This document shows, in pieces, positions 20,762-28,600 of a stretch of DNA of 64,000 bases. A model generated the notes under the pieces. That model worked only from the letters and a program-made list of their open reading frames with translations. It was not told the origin of the DNA and searched no databases. A program made the translations under genes and the position numbers. This DNA comes from Lactiplantibacillus brownii. Its GTDB lineage: Bacteria > Bacillota > Bacilli > Lactobacillales > Lactobacillaceae. Within the stretch, counting starts at the first letter, position 1. Every line of letters begins with the position of its first letter. Location of the stretch: positions 2,294,001 to 2,358,000 of the forward strand of contig NZ_JAVCWF010000001.1 of assembly GCF_031085375.1 (NCBI RefSeq). The letters are read 5' to 3'.

Positions 20762-21196
20762 TTAATTTTTAGCAATAACGGCAAAATCAGCCGCTGGCCG
20801 CGTTGGCTGCGGTACTTTAGGCGCGGGCTGTTGCCACTTCATTGGACTGGTCATCCGAGCACCAACATTTTTTGGCCTTGGCTCGACCTTTTGGGCAGCT
20901 GGTTGGACATGATCAGCGAAAGCTAGTGCCTTTTTCTGCCTTGTCTGCTTTGGCAAATTAGTTGCCGTGGTCGACTTGCTAGTCGTCGCTTTGATTCGAC
21001 GCGTCACAGAACTCGCCAATTTTGCTTTTTGACTGGTGGCGCTAACAGTCAGGGCAGTCTTCGTTGTCTTGACAACACTCACATCCCCCACTGCCATGTG
21101 GAAGAGTTGATTAACTGAAGGTGTGATCAATAAGCCTAAAACAATGAGCCCCGTTGTAACGAAAATCCCTAACTTAATCTGCCGTTTAAAATCCAT
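20762..21196 (-). CDS. Small N-terminally anchored basic protein, unknown function
   Basis: 144 residues with one membrane segment (about 10-28), then a Lys/Thr/Ser/Ala-rich extracellular region and a Pro-rich end. No known domain is recognised. The basic, low-complexity exterior would suit wall or teichoic acid contact. It lies 14 bp after the GH25 lysozyme gene with its own GGAAGGA site, so it is probably in the same operon and may act in wall remodelling. Confidence 0.6.
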   Translation of the reverse strand: MDFKRQIKLGIFVTTGLIVLGLLITPSVNQLFHMAVGDVSVVKTTKTALTVSATSQKAKLASSVTRRIKATTSKSTTATNLPKQTRQKKALAFADHVQPAAQKVEPRPKNVGARMTSPMKWQQPAPKVPQPTRPAADFAVIAKN

Positions 21197-21210
21197 AAAA
21201 GTTGTCCTTC

Positions 21211-22773
21211 CTAAACTGTCACTGATTGTTTATCCGCCGTAATATAGCGCCCATTTGGCGTGACAAAGTACCGCGACCCATCGGCACGTTCACCTAATCT
21301 TTTCACCGGAATCCGACTATTTCGACGGATTCGAGTGCGGCTTAAATCATGTCTTGTAAATGTCGAGTAACTATACTGTTGTAGGCCAACTTTAGCCCGA
21401 ACCCATCGTTGTGCAGGCATCCGTTCATAATAAGCTGGTGTCACCGCAGTCACATTGGCAGTCAAATAACCCGCGCTGGTTTTCAAAACAGTTGTTGCAC
21501 CCACAGTTATCAGTCTAGCATTAATTTGCTTGCCAGCTACTAAACGCCGACCCGTTGCTCGCCGTAAATGGCTGTCGCGATAAAATTGCAACGATCGAGT
21601 TGCCGTATAGGCGCCATGTTGACCAGCCCAGTAGCCAGTCACATCTTGCGATAAAACCCACTGATGTAACGTTGCCAAGTAAATGGCTTGGCGTGAACGG
21701 TCAGCTTTTATTGATTTAACCGCCGTCACCCGTAACAAACGGTATTTTGCACTAGGTCGGATTTTAGTTCGGTTACCATAATAGGTCCTAGCCGTCGACG
21801 ATAGGGCCACAACTTGCCCTACTTGATAATCGCTAGTGACCCATCTGATTGGCTGGCGCTTCACGTTTTGAGTCACAGGTTTAGCCACGACCCGCTTAAC
21901 TGGCGGAGTCGTTTTTCTGACCACACTAACTTTTTTAGTGACCGGTTTCTTTTTGACCGGCACAGCCTTTTTAGCGACTGGTTTCTTTTTAACGGCTGGT
22001 TGGGGCTGCTTAACGACCGCGACTTTTTTCGCTGGTACTGGCTTTTTGACGGCTACCGGCCGTTTCGGCTGACTCACACTTGCAGGTGCGGGTTGACCGG
22101 TTGCCAGCCACCAACTGACCGGATGAACCCAAGTGGCGACGCGACTATTATCCACGTACTCATTGAGACCGGCCATATAAAAGTGGTCTGTATATTGCCA
22201 TAAATCATAAGGTATTCTTGGTGGCGTGGCTGTTGCGTCGGCGATCCACTGCGCATCAAATAAGAACCGTGATGAACTAGCGTAAGTCGTCGCAAACGAT
22301 TGATACGAGTAGAAAATCAGTTTTTTATGCGTTAAAGCGCGCATCTGTTGCACCCAAGCAGCGACCGCCGCATTGGTCGTGCCGGAAGTCACCGTATCAA
22401 CTTCAAAGTCCAACACGTAAAACCGGGCCTGCTTATTTGATCGCGCATAAAATAGTCGTGCTTCCTCGCGAGCACTAGCTGCATTTGTAAATAACGAAAA
22501 ATCATACTCCCCAAATGGAATACCATACTTAACATATAGCGCCGTATTATTTGCGGCATCTTTATCAATATAATTTGATCCATACTGGCGCCGATTGATC
22601 ACAAATGAAACGCGTGGCTTCATTGCTTCAACCTGTGTGGCGGTTAATCTGCCTTGCCACTCCGAAATATCCGGGATCGCTAATGCTTCCGCTTGCGCGT
22701 GCAATGGCACCGCTAAGCAAAGCATTGCGATAAATCCCATCAGCAATTTCAATCCCCATGCTGAATGCTTCAT
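21211..22773 (-). CDS. Secreted GH25 lysozyme with DUF5776-type wall-binding repeats
   Basis: Started at the ATG behind AGGAGAGG (a frame 11 codons longer has no site), it gives 520 residues. A signal peptide ends near AQAEA. The GH25 domain (about 30-230) has the DISEWQG strand, GEYDF, and the catalytic DxE in YVLDFEVD. A linker of KKPV/AKK units follows. The C-terminus has two or more DUF5776-like modules, the last ending in RYFVTPNGRYITADKQSV. It should cleave the glycan backbone of peptidoglycan outside the cell. It shares an operon with a small anchored basic protein. Confidence 0.87.
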   Translation of the reverse strand: MKHSAWGLKLLMGFIAMLCLAVPLHAQAEALAIPDISEWQGRLTATQVEAMKPRVSFVINRRQYGSNYIDKDAANNTALYVKYGIPFGEYDFSLFTNAASAREEARLFYARSNKQARFYVLDFEVDTVTSGTTNAAVAAWVQQMRALTHKKLIFYSYQSFATTYASSSRFLFDAQWIADATATPPRIPYDLWQYTDHFYMAGLNEYVDNSRVATWVHPVSWWLATGQPAPASVSQPKRPVAVKKPVPAKKVAVVKQPQPAVKKKPVAKKAVPVKKKPVTKKVSVVRKTTPPVKRVVAKPVTQNVKRQPIRWVTSDYQVGQVVALSSTARTYYGNRTKIRPSAKYRLLRVTAVKSIKADRSRQAIYLATLHQWVLSQDVTGYWAGQHGAYTATRSLQFYRDSHLRRATGRRLVAGKQINARLITVGATTVLKTSAGYLTANVTAVTPAYYERMPAQRWVRAKVGLQQYSYSTFTRHDLSRTRIRRNSRIPVKRLGERADGSRYFVTPNGRYITADKQSVTV

Positions 22774-22885
22774 GCAATGGTCCTCTCCTATGTCTGACTT
22801 CACCAAACCTGTCTTATCATAATGACTTGGTCAAGCAGATTGCATCAGCTTGTACTGCATCGCAGCTACCTTGTTTAATTAAGTT

Positions 22886-23295
22886 GCCGCTCCGGTTAGC
22901 CTGGAATGATGCTGGAACGTGGTGACCAACGGAGACGAGCAATTAATCAATTATTCGAAACATACGATACCTTCGGATGGCTCAAGTACAATCCTACTCG
23001 ACCATCACTTTCATCATAAGCCCTTTTTCTTTAGAAAACGCGTCATTCCGATTTCAATTTTGTTACAGATTTTTAACAGTTACCGCTAACCCCGGAGTTA
23101 CTGGGGTTCTGCCAAATCGTTTGTCGTATGTTTGCACTTGGATCGTTAACTAACCTATTATTTTAGCCCCACAACACCCCTAAAAATCAGGCCCAAAAAC
23201 GATAGCGTAATGCCCCATAACGCTCATATTTTAAACCATGCTATGGCTTGCCCATCTCCGTGGCTCACCACTTTTAGCATCATGCCAGACCAACT
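22886..23295. repeat. Inverted pair of degenerate family 2 repeats
   Basis: At 22886-22938 (plus) GCCGCTCCGGTTAGCCTGG is followed by TGATGCTGGAACGTGGTGAC and CAACGGAGACG. At 23255-23295 (minus) a diverged copy carries GTTGGTCTGGCATGATGC, GTGGTGAGCCACGGAG. Between them AAACATACGA (about 22958) pairs with TCGTATGTTT (about 23128), and AACCCC/GGGGTT forms a small hairpin near 23089. The rest of the gap between the lysozyme and C39 genes shows nothing else. Confidence 0.6.
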
Positions 23296-23321
23296 TGACT
23301 CACAATAACGATCTGGCACAA

Positions 23322-23353
23322 CAAAAAAAGAGCTTGGAAATAGTCCCAAACTC
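23322..23353 (-). terminator. Terminator of the C39 peptidase gene
   Basis: Minus strand GAGTTTGG, loop GACTATTT, CCAAGCTC, then TTTTTTT. It has the same GAGTYTGGGAC design as the hairpins at 14741 and 59033. Confidence 0.8.
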
Positions 23354-23399
23354 ATCTTGATGTTTTTCATATTTACAACCGAAACGTGGAACAAAACGG

Positions 23400-24167
23400 C
23401 TAATGGTTTAAAGTTAAAACAACCGCTTGTTTACCCATTTGATTGTAGGCCCCTTCAAAATCAGACCAATTAACGGCTTGTTGCTTATAGCCATAAGGAT
23501 TGTTGATGTAAACGACTTTTTTAGCCCGATCAAACCCAACGATGACCACACTATGCATGTCATAAGTCACCTTGACCGACCCTTGTGGTGTCTGCCAAGT
23601 TTTCATCGTGCTAACGGGAGCAAAAGTTCCCGTTGTGATCGTCCACACAGGGCGACCTAATTCCAATTGAGCAATCACTTGGTCAAAACTGGACCCGGTT
23701 AAATCTTTAACTTGACTGGTTTGAGTCTTAGCTAATTTCACGATTGGGCCATGATAAACCCCTAAACCGGGATTGGCACCAGTCACATCGCCGACAAAAC
23801 CCACGTTTGGATTGCCGTGCTCACCGTTATCATAATCCAACGGTACACTAGTTAATTTAGTTGCCAGTTGGTTCTTCGTGACATTGATGTGATAATAATT
23901 TAACATCATCGTTAACGACGTCACTTCGCAACCGTTATATAATTTTGGTTCCGTCATTTGCTCGACTAATGGCACTGACAACTTGACCTGATTCACAACT
24001 TTGGGCTGTGGTTTAGTTGCGGTTTGACTCGTCTTTGGTTGCTTGGTTTTGAACGATGCTTCGCTCCAATCCGAAACCTGTACCGCCGAAAAGCCACCAA
24101 TTCCTAGAACTAATAGTGTCACGATAACAGTCGGCCATATGCGCCGTCGCTGAATGTGTTTTGGCAT
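23400..24167 (-). CDS. Membrane-anchored C39-like cysteine peptidase (YvpB type)
   Basis: 255 residues: an uncleaved N-terminal anchor (about 10-30), a KQPKTSQTATKPQPK linker, and a papain-like C39 fold. Catalytic Cys sits in YNGCEVTSL, His in DMHSVVIVGFD, and Asn in YINNPYG. It acts outside the membrane. There is no ABC exporter nearby, so it is not a bacteriocin-processing protease but one of the stand-alone wall-side C39 enzymes. Its substrate is unknown. It is monocistronic. Confidence 0.85.
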   Translation of the reverse strand: MPKHIQRRRIWPTVIVTLLVLGIGGFSAVQVSDWSEASFKTKQPKTSQTATKPQPKVVNQVKLSVPLVEQMTEPKLYNGCEVTSLTMMLNYYHINVTKNQLATKLTSVPLDYDNGEHGNPNVGFVGDVTGANPGLGVYHGPIVKLAKTQTSQVKDLTGSSFDQVIAQLELGRPVWTITTGTFAPVSTMKTWQTPQGSVKVTYDMHSVVIVGFDRAKKVVYINNPYGYKQQAVNWSDFEGAYNQMGKQAVVLTLNH

Positions 24168-24394
24168 GGTGCTAACCCCTATCTCCTAATTAACTGATTG
24201 ATTACCATATAAACTGTTCTAATTCATTACCAGTAATAATAACATCAAACAATTAATAATAACAGCGAAAAAATTAACCGCGATCTAATCGTTAAACTGG
24301 GCTAAATTAGTAATCCTGCCGAACTTAAACTATAATTACTTTTATGAAGATTAACACCATCAACTAATAACGTGCATTAGTTATTTATATTATA

Positions 24395-24961
24395 CTAAGC
24401 TGAAAACGGGAGGGCTAAATCAGCAGTCAAATAATCAGTTACCGCCAAAGACCGTCGAGCTGGTACTGCCGTGGTCCAGGTTTGGCTTAGCATTTGATTA
24501 TAGAGCGTCGTGTCAGCCGCAGTCGTTCCTTGAATCAAGGTAAAGTTTAGCTGACTACGACGTAACAAGTGTTCCACTGTTCGAATGGCCGCTAATTGTT
24601 GGCGTTGACGACGTTGCTGATACCATTTAACCGTAGTTTGTGCGAGTGATAGGACGCTGTCAGTCATGCTGACAACAAGTTGCATCGTTTGGGTCGTTGC
24701 CATGGCTGCGGTAATGGATTGTGTTTGCGCGACCAAGGCACTAGAATCGAGTTGAACCAAGACCAGGTCTTGCGCTAACATCGCTGCGGTTAACCCCGCT
24801 GTGTCTGTCAATTCGCCAGCAATCACATTGCCGGCTACGGGCCAAACACTGACGTCGGTCGTATAGACGGTCAAACGCACTGCGGGTAATTGTTGAACTG
24901 CTTTTAAGATGGCCTGACTCTGATCTAAGGTTAATCGGCCAGCAACTAAGATATTTTGCAT
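24395..24961 (-). CDS. Rossmann-like (NmrA/atypical SDR) protein without glycine motif
   Basis: The 188-residue sequence follows the pattern of NAD(P)-binding atypical SDRs: strand NILVAG, strand VRLTVYTTD, NVIAGELTDTAGLTAAMLAQDLVLVQLD, then TQSITAAM and QLVVSMTD. The first loop, however, reads GRLTLDQ where functional members have GATGxxG. Cofactor binding is therefore doubtful. The start is ATG at 24961. No neighbour explains the role. It may be a sensor or a diverged relative. Confidence 0.6.
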   Translation of the reverse strand: MQNILVAGRLTLDQSQAILKAVQQLPAVRLTVYTTDVSVWPVAGNVIAGELTDTAGLTAAMLAQDLVLVQLDSSALVAQTQSITAAMATTQTMQLVVSMTDSVLSLAQTTVKWYQQRRQRQQLAAIRTVEHLLRRSQLNFTLIQGTTAADTTLYNQMLSQTWTTAVPARRSLAVTDYLTADLALPFSA

Positions 24962-25162
24962 TATTTCGATGCCTACTTTCTCGACTTAATTTTGAATAGA
25001 TTGAGTTTACTAGCTTCGTGTTACTCGAACGCAAGCAAAATTTACATTTTTTCAACAAATTTTCTCATTTTTTTGTGGCATCGGTTTCATTTTGATTTAT
25101 GATTATAAGGTCAACTAACTAACTGTTTTATGAACAAAATTTCAATATAATGAGGTGTTCAA

Positions 25163-26500
25163 ATGGAAGCTGTATTATATGCACTTTCCTTACTTTCAGG
25201 AGCTTATGAAATGTTAGTCATGATGATTGCCTTCCACGAGCTTCTGACCTGGCGGCTGGCAACCGTGTGGGTCACACTAATTATCGCGAATTGTGAATTT
25301 GCGCAACTTGCAACGGCATTTTGGCCTCAAGTTCCACTAGTCTTCTTTTGGGTCGTACCACTCACCATTATCACGACCGTCATGAGTGCGCGCTTACTCT
25401 ACACAAAATGGATCTTAACCTTGCCAATTGCGATTTTTTTAAATGCCGTCAAACGCCTGATTGGTGGGATGGCAGGCAGTTTTCTCAAATGGATCATGTC
25501 TTCTGATGCGCCCATGCGATTACGCCAGTCCATCGATATGCATAATTTAGCCGCTAATATCAACTTGTTTGGTGCGGCAATGCTTTGTCTCCCAGCCATG
25601 ATCATTATTGGCTTAATCGCGCACCATTTTGTGATCAAATCAGCCGCCGCTGACTTTTTCCAACATGCCAAAATTGATCATAGCGACTATTTACTAGTCC
25701 TACTCTGCTATGGCCTATACATAGGGGCTTATGCTTATGTCATGCAATTATCGGTTACCTCACAAACCTTTGTAGCCAGTGCTTCAAGCTTAATTTTTGG
25801 GATTATCGTTTTCTACGTCGTTAGCAATAAAAATAGTCGCTTGACCGATGCCCAGCTCCTTAGCGAAGTTTCTGACTATAATGAACTCTTAGGCCATCGC
25901 AACCAACAGTTGCATCTCTTCAAGCACGACTATCAAAATATCTTACTCAGTCTTTCGCAATACATTCAAAATGAGGATATGCCTGGTCTGAAAACATATT
26001 TTGAAAATGAAGTCATGACCAGTGGGCAAAGTTTAAATGTGGACGTTGGCCCTGAACAACTGCGCAATCTACAGGTTCCCGCACTAAGTGGCCTAATCTA
26101 TTCTAAATACGAGGCCGCAGCAAGTCGTGGCGTGGAGTTACAGCTCAACGTCTTACAAGCCATCGAATTACCAGAAGCCGCCCATGTCAACATTGTGCGC
26201 ATCTTGGGAAACCTGATTGATAATGCGATTGACGCTGCCAGTCAAGTGGACCACCGGGTTCAACTTAGCATTCGACAAACGACCGCTGGTACCGTTGATT
26301 TCACCGTTGAAAACAAAGTTCCCGCTGGTGAGACGATTGATCTCGCACGCATTAAGAAAAGTCGCTTTACAACCAAACCGGGTCATCTCGGCTATGGATT
26401 GTCAAGCATCTCACAATTAGCCAGTAAAAACGTCGCAGTCCGCTACCAGATTCAAGAAGGGACATTCTCAGCGACCTTAACCATTCATAAGGCACACTAG
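25163..26500 (+). CDS. AgrC-type sensor histidine kinase, orphan
   Basis: 445 residues. About seven membrane spans fill the first 230. They are followed by the HPK10 phospho-acceptor LHLFKHDYQNILLSL (His near 254), an N box GNLIDNAIDAA and a G box HLGYGLSS. Kinases of this type sense peptides or membrane states and normally pair with a LytTR response regulator. None is adjacent: the next gene is a YueI-type protein. No autoinducer precursor is visible either. The ATG follows ATGAGGTG. Confidence 0.88.
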   Translation: MEAVLYALSLLSGAYEMLVMMIAFHELLTWRLATVWVTLIIANCEFAQLATAFWPQVPLVFFWVVPLTIITTVMSARLLYTKWILTLPIAIFLNAVKRLIGGMAGSFLKWIMSSDAPMRLRQSIDMHNLAANINLFGAAMLCLPAMIIIGLIAHHFVIKSAAADFFQHAKIDHSDYLLVLLCYGLYIGAYAYVMQLSVTSQTFVASASSLIFGIIVFYVVSNKNSRLTDAQLLSEVSDYNELLGHRNQQLHLFKHDYQNILLSLSQYIQNEDMPGLKTYFENEVMTSGQSLNVDVGPEQLRNLQVPALSGLIYSKYEAAASRGVELQLNVLQAIELPEAAHVNIVRILGNLIDNAIDAASQVDHRVQLSIRQTTAGTVDFTVENKVPAGETIDLARIKKSRFTTKPGHLGYGLSSISQLASKNVAVRYQIQEGTFSATLTIHKAH

Positions 26501-26603
26501 CCTTTAGAAAATCTTAATTTGATAAAATTATTTTCTCCATTACAATTGAAGGTATACTTTGAGTGGTAACGGTTACCCACTCTTTGGAAAGGACTTGAAA
26601 TTC

Positions 26604-27107
26604 ATGTCACAATCCGAAGATGAAATGTCTAAACATCTACAATCGGCAATATTTGGTACCCCAGTCTTACATCCAGACGAACAACACCGAAATCTAGGCA
26701 CTTTTCATGAGCGCATTGATTTAGGAATTACTTTTACCCAGGCACTTTTGCGGGATTACTCTGCAGAATTAGAGACCGAAATTTCTGCTCATCCTAATTA
26801 CCAACTTTTGTTGCATGGGCTACTGGACCAAGATATTTTAGATCGGTATATCAAACTTGCTAATCAGGCTAACTTAAAGTTTGCCATCCGTAATGATCTG
26901 CTGTACCTGCACGAACCGGACAGTTTAGCCATTGCGTTGGCAGCGCCTTGCGCCATTCAACCAGCCACCATCAATATTGATGACCGGTTCCCGCAACCAG
27001 CATCAGCAACAACTTCAACGATTCCTAAACAATTATTATTGGAACGAATCTATCAGCATCTTGAACGTAATCGGCGCAACTATCATCAGCGCCATCAAAC
27101 TAAATAG
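26604..27107 (+). CDS. YueI/DUF1694 family protein
   Basis: 167 residues from the ATG behind GGAAAGGA; an upstream TTG gives an unlikely 15-residue extension. The signature HLQSAIFGTPVLHPDEQHRNLGTFHERI is the YueI start: a short helix, GTP, P-DE, and LGTFRERV-like sequence. The function of this Firmicutes family is unknown. It is soluble and stands alone between the kinase and a strong terminator. Confidence 0.85.
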   Translation: MSQSEDEMSKHLQSAIFGTPVLHPDEQHRNLGTFHERIDLGITFTQALLRDYSAELETEISAHPNYQLLLHGLLDQDILDRYIKLANQANLKFAIRNDLLYLHEPDSLAIALAAPCAIQPATINIDDRFPQPASATTSTIPKQLLLERIYQHLERNRRNYHQRHQTK

Positions 27108-27131
27108 GCTTAACATTTACTGAACTAATCT

Positions 27132-27193
27132 AAAACAGTAGCAGCGTCAAAATTATTTGGGAGTCCAAATAATTTTGACGCTGCTACTGTTTT
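27132..27193. terminator. Perfect 29-bp hairpin terminator
   Basis: Two arms of 29 bp (starting AAAACAGTAGC, ending GCTACTGTTTT) are perfectly complementary around the loop GAGT. Both strands end in A or T runs. It is far longer than needed for termination. Confidence 0.9.
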
Positions 27194-27279
27194 AATGAAA
27201 TAATTAAAGGTTGAAAGTTAAAAATTGCCGGTCTGCACCACTACGTCAACAATCCGGTAATGAAAACTAGTCGACTACT

Positions 27280-27663
27280 GCCGTTTCCGGTTGTTGCCGA
27301 TAACATGCGGACGAGGGACCGGTTCAAGCCATAGAAACGTCTTGAATCTCGCCCGGAAACTTTGCCAAAGCCGCAAATTTCCCGGACCGTCCGTGGTGTA
27401 AGGCCGGCAAAAGAACGCCGGTCAAACACTACCTGCACGTCTGATGCTATCAGCAACAACCTCCAGCTAAGTCAGTAGCTATTTATGCTTAGCGGAATCA
27501 GTCAAGATCGTTGTGCAGTGTCGGCGAGATTAATCGGCGTTCTTGGCTGACTAATCTCGCGGGGCAATTCAAAGACGTGTTTTGTCGGCTTGGAATTGAG
27601 GCGTCAGACCGTACCTTGGCTGGCGCAGTCCCCCCACAGCACACCGATTTTGACTGACGGAGC
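27280..27663 (-). repeat. Family 1 structured intergenic repeat, copy B (expanded)
   Basis: This is the reverse-complement relative of 1065-1353. The outer stem is 27448-27461 with 27289-27303, and the same three inner hairpins are present. Relative to copy A, the flanking TCAGTCAAAATCG hairpin is enlarged by about 110 bp that itself folds (GCGAGATTA/TTAATCTCGC and CAATTC/GAATTG). It ends 80 bp from the DUF554 gene stop. No coding potential is shared between the copies. Confidence 0.8.
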
Positions 27664-27743
27664 GCTAAATTTAGGTGAGTCTACTTTAGGCTTATGGGTT
27701 ACCGGTACTACAACATTTGTGATGCTTTTGAGTCTTTCAACCT

Positions 27744-28424
27744 TTAATGAAATAATTGCAAAATTCCGATGACGATTGGTGGTACAAGGAGTGAGGGTAA
27801 TAAATTTAAAGTATTGATTTTTTTGATATTTAATAAACCTAAGCCAGAACCGAGGATCAAGATACCCCCGACAATTGTGATCTCATTTAAAATAGCCGTA
27901 TTTAAGGCTCCTTGCAGGATCAATGCCAAGACATAAAGCGACCCTTGCCACGCAAACAACACACCCGCCGCAATCGCGATGCCAAAACCAAAAGTTGACG
28001 CTAACACGATCGACGTAATCCCATCTAACATCCCGTTCGTGAACAAAAAGGTATAGTCATGTTTTAAGGCAGCCTCAATTGGCCCCAAAATAGATAACGA
28101 GCCAATACAATAGAGCAAAATGGCGGTAGCCAGTCCTTCCGCGAGATTGCCACCGGAGAAACGACCCACAAGTTTGTCAAAACGGCCTTGCAGATCCAAC
28201 GCTTGGCCAATGAGGCCCCCCAGCGCTAAACTGACAATAAATAAAACCGGATATTTACTTTGGGGCATCCGCTGAACCACGGCATTGATCCCAATCACGG
28301 TCGCCGCTAATCCCAATGCCTGCATCAAAATCTCATGATAGGCTGGCTTGATGCCTTTTTTAAATAGACTACCAAGCGTACAACCCACTAAAATCATTCC
28401 AACATTAAAAAATGTCCCAATCAT
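27744..28424 (-). CDS. DUF554 (YdfK-like) membrane protein
   Basis: 226 residues from the ATG preceded by GTGGAGG; the upstream 25 codons have no binding site. It begins MIGTFFNVGMILVGCTLGSL and has about seven spans with the GMLDGITSIVLASTFGFGIAIAAG core of DUF554. The family is widespread in Firmicutes and proposed to be a transporter, but unproven. It follows the glutamate symporter on the same strand, separated by a folded repeat. Confidence 0.85.
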   Translation of the reverse strand: MIGTFFNVGMILVGCTLGSLFKKGIKPAYHEILMQALGLAATVIGINAVVQRMPQSKYPVLFIVSLALGGLIGQALDLQGRFDKLVGRFSGGNLAEGLATAILLYCIGSLSILGPIEAALKHDYTFLFTNGMLDGITSIVLASTFGFGIAIAAGVLFAWQGSLYVLALILQGALNTAILNEITIVGGILILGSGLGLLNIKKINTLNLLPSLLVPPIVIGILQLFH

Positions 28425-28442
28425 TGCTAAATCCTCCACTGC

Positions 28443-28550
28443 CGAAAAAAACGCGGTCCAAAAGGCATCTGCTTGCCCCGTGTCAGCCTGAAAGCTCACT
28501 AATGGTTACTTTCATCGCTAACACCGGCGACTGCCCTTTGTTCCACGTTT
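28443..28550 (-). repeat. Family 3 long hairpin, second copy
   Basis: Minus strand GAAACGTGGAACAAAGGGCA leads into TGTTAGC/GCTGACA and GAAAG/CTTTC inner helices. It closes with TGCCTTTTGGACC before GCGTTTTTTTC. It has the same architecture as 16275-16396. It lies between the symporter stop and the DUF554 binding site and can act as a terminator or attenuator there. Confidence 0.6.
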
Positions 28551-28600
28551 CAGCTCGTAATAGTTCGTCCAAATAAGTTAGATCACTTGTCGCTTAATGC

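Noticed and set aside
23400..24167. Bacteriocin-processing C39 peptidase
   Set aside because: It lacks the ABC exporter domains, and no bacteriocin precursor or exporter lies nearby.
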